DNA of 23,237 bases, from contig CAUEYX010000045.1 of NCBI GenBank assembly GCA_959022495.1, positions 1 through 23,237 of the forward strand, read 5' to 3'. Position 1 is the stretch's first letter. Each line of letters opens with the position of its first letter. Source of the stretch: an uncultured Lachnospiraceae bacterium. Its GTDB lineage: Bacteria > Bacillota > Clostridia > Lachnospirales > Lachnospiraceae. This document shows, piece after piece, positions 22,653 through 23,237 of the stretch. The notes under the pieces were generated by a model, which saw only the letters and a program-made list of their open reading frames with translations, ran no database searches and was not told where the DNA came from. The position numbers were made by a program, and so were the translations under genes.

Positions 22653-23006
22653 AATCTGGATTTGTGGGGGATACTAGTTTAAATGAATGGGTCCGAAAAC
22701 AGCAGGGCTGTTTGTAAGAACGTATTCGGGGAGAACAGGGGCGTGGATTTGGCTCCGGTTCCGCAATCCGGGAAAATCTAAAAGGCAGGAAGTACGGCTA
22801 AATACAATGGAACAGTGGAAGATTCGGCTTTGCCTCAGGCATCCACTGTTCCATTAACGCCGTACTCCCTGCCTTTAAGAATTTCCAGCGGATTCCTCCA
22901 AGTCACCGAATCCACGCCCCGTTCTCCACGAAAGTTCCTCGAAATAGATGCTGTTTTCTGCACGCATCCAGCCAGAAAGTGCCTCCCCGCAGACAAATGC
23001 AGGATT
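22653..23006. repeat. Giant imperfect palindrome (two inverted copies of a roughly 170-bp sequence)
   Basis: The left arm (22653 to about 22819) and right arm (about 22842-23006) are inverted copies centred near 22830. The innermost arms, AATGGAACAGTGGA (22806-22819) and its exact complement (22842-22855), match 14 of 14. The next pair, 22784-22798 with 22859-22873, matches 14 of 15. Further out are GGAGAAC, GGGGCGTGGATT and GAAAACAGCA blocks (left copy 22695-22703, right copy 22950-22958), and weaker matches reach AAATC/GATTT at the edges. It begins directly after the glycosidase stop codon. No transposase or flanking duplication was recognised. A fold-back mobile element, a structured RNA or a decayed gene pair are the options. 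Confidence 0.8.
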
Positions 23007-23167
23007 TCAAAGGAGGTCGAAAGGGGAACGTAATTGGAGACACCCAGGACTGTGCCGGCCGCTGAGCAGGCGGCAGTTCCGGCTGTCTCCAATTTCATTG
23101 CCTTTCAGACCCAGTACAGCTCTTTTCTCCAGTTAAACTCCCTCCTCACCTTCTTTTGAAATCCTGC
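22999..23167. repeat. Second overlapping palindrome
   Basis: GCAGGATTTCAAA (22999-23011) and its exact complement (23155-23167) are outer arms. AATTGGAGACA (23032-23042) and its exact complement (23084-23094) are inner arms. Between them GACTG..GCCG and CGGC..AGTTCC can fold as well. The outer left arm is the end of the right arm of the first palindrome, so the two palindromes share a repeat copy. Confidence 0.8.
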
Positions 23168-23237
23168 ATATGCCGGGAAGATTCCTGCTGTCTTGAGTAA
23201 ATCGAGAAAACAGCGGAGCGCCTTTTCGAACGCCTTT
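23155..23237 (+). repeat. Third copy of the repeat, cut by the window edge
   Basis: TTTGAAATCCTGCAT, GAAAACAGC (23206-23214) and TTTTCGA occur in the same order as in the reversed right arm of the first palindrome. This makes three copies in alternating orientation: plus, minus, plus. It continues past the right edge. Confidence 0.65.

Noticed and set aside
22835..23098. An 87-residue minus-strand frame inside the palindromic array
   Set aside because: The other copies of the repeat do not keep the frame, and the DNA is constrained by palindromes. Its second half reads smoothly (GVDSVTWRNPLEILKG), so it should be compared with databases, but it is not called a gene.
1..23237. CRISPR array or cas genes
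   Set aside because: No regularly spaced short repeats with unique spacers and no Cas-like protein; the right-end repeats are inverted and long.

Overview
The window looks like chromosome from a gut-type Firmicute of the Lachnospiraceae/Clostridia. The evidence is the order murB-rapZ-whiA-HPr, a type III glutamine synthetase, YesM/YesN-type sugar regulation with an SBP lipoprotein, and a very large surface glycosidase with FIVAR repeats and a KTGD-type C-terminal anchor. No 16S gene or other species marker is present, so the assignment rests on gene content and protein style only.

Layout. (1) Positions 1 to about 889 look like the end of an integrated mobile element. It carries a truncated thioester/SpaA-type surface protein gene on the minus strand. 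Its edge falls inside a gene for an N-acetylmuramoyl-L-alanine amidase, of which only about the first dozen codons remain (889-925). (2) 989-6692 is core chromosome: a CNNM/CorC-type membrane protein (minus), then divergently murB, rapZ, whiA and an unusual HPr-like protein with Asp at position 15 (Crh-like), then a lipid kinase. (3) 6723-8535 is an accessory pocket around tRNA-Glu(CTC). It holds a yefM-yoeB toxin-antitoxin pair bracketed by two copies of the tRNA terminator sequence, then an orphan small serine recombinase. (4) 8688-11998 holds class II fructose-bisphosphate aldolase and glnN, the latter behind a promoter-proximal intrinsic terminator. (5) 12066-22652 is a carbohydrate locus. 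A YesN/YesM two-component pair (minus) is divergent from a sugar-binding lipoprotein, followed by a 1791-residue secreted protein with two GH43-like propellers, two F5/8C-type binding modules, an FN3 domain and four FIVAR helical repeats. No transporter permease, sortase or second enzyme is seen. (6) 22653-23237 is gene-poor and consists of copies of one roughly 170-bp sequence in alternating orientation, forming a giant nested imperfect palindrome.

How it may work together. YesM probably senses an extracellular glycan signal and YesN probably activates the divergent SBP-glycosidase transcript. A pair of 12-bp direct repeats spaced 20 bp apart lies in that divergent region. The glycosidase would trim a galactan-like or host glycan at the cell wall and the lipoprotein would capture the product for a permease encoded elsewhere.

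The most interesting unexplained items are the palindromic repeat array at the right end, the two-propeller GH43 architecture, the Asp15 HPr paralogue, the palindromic pre-tRNA leader, the terminator-flanked toxin-antitoxin module, the glnN leader terminator, and the amidase gene cut by the mobile element.
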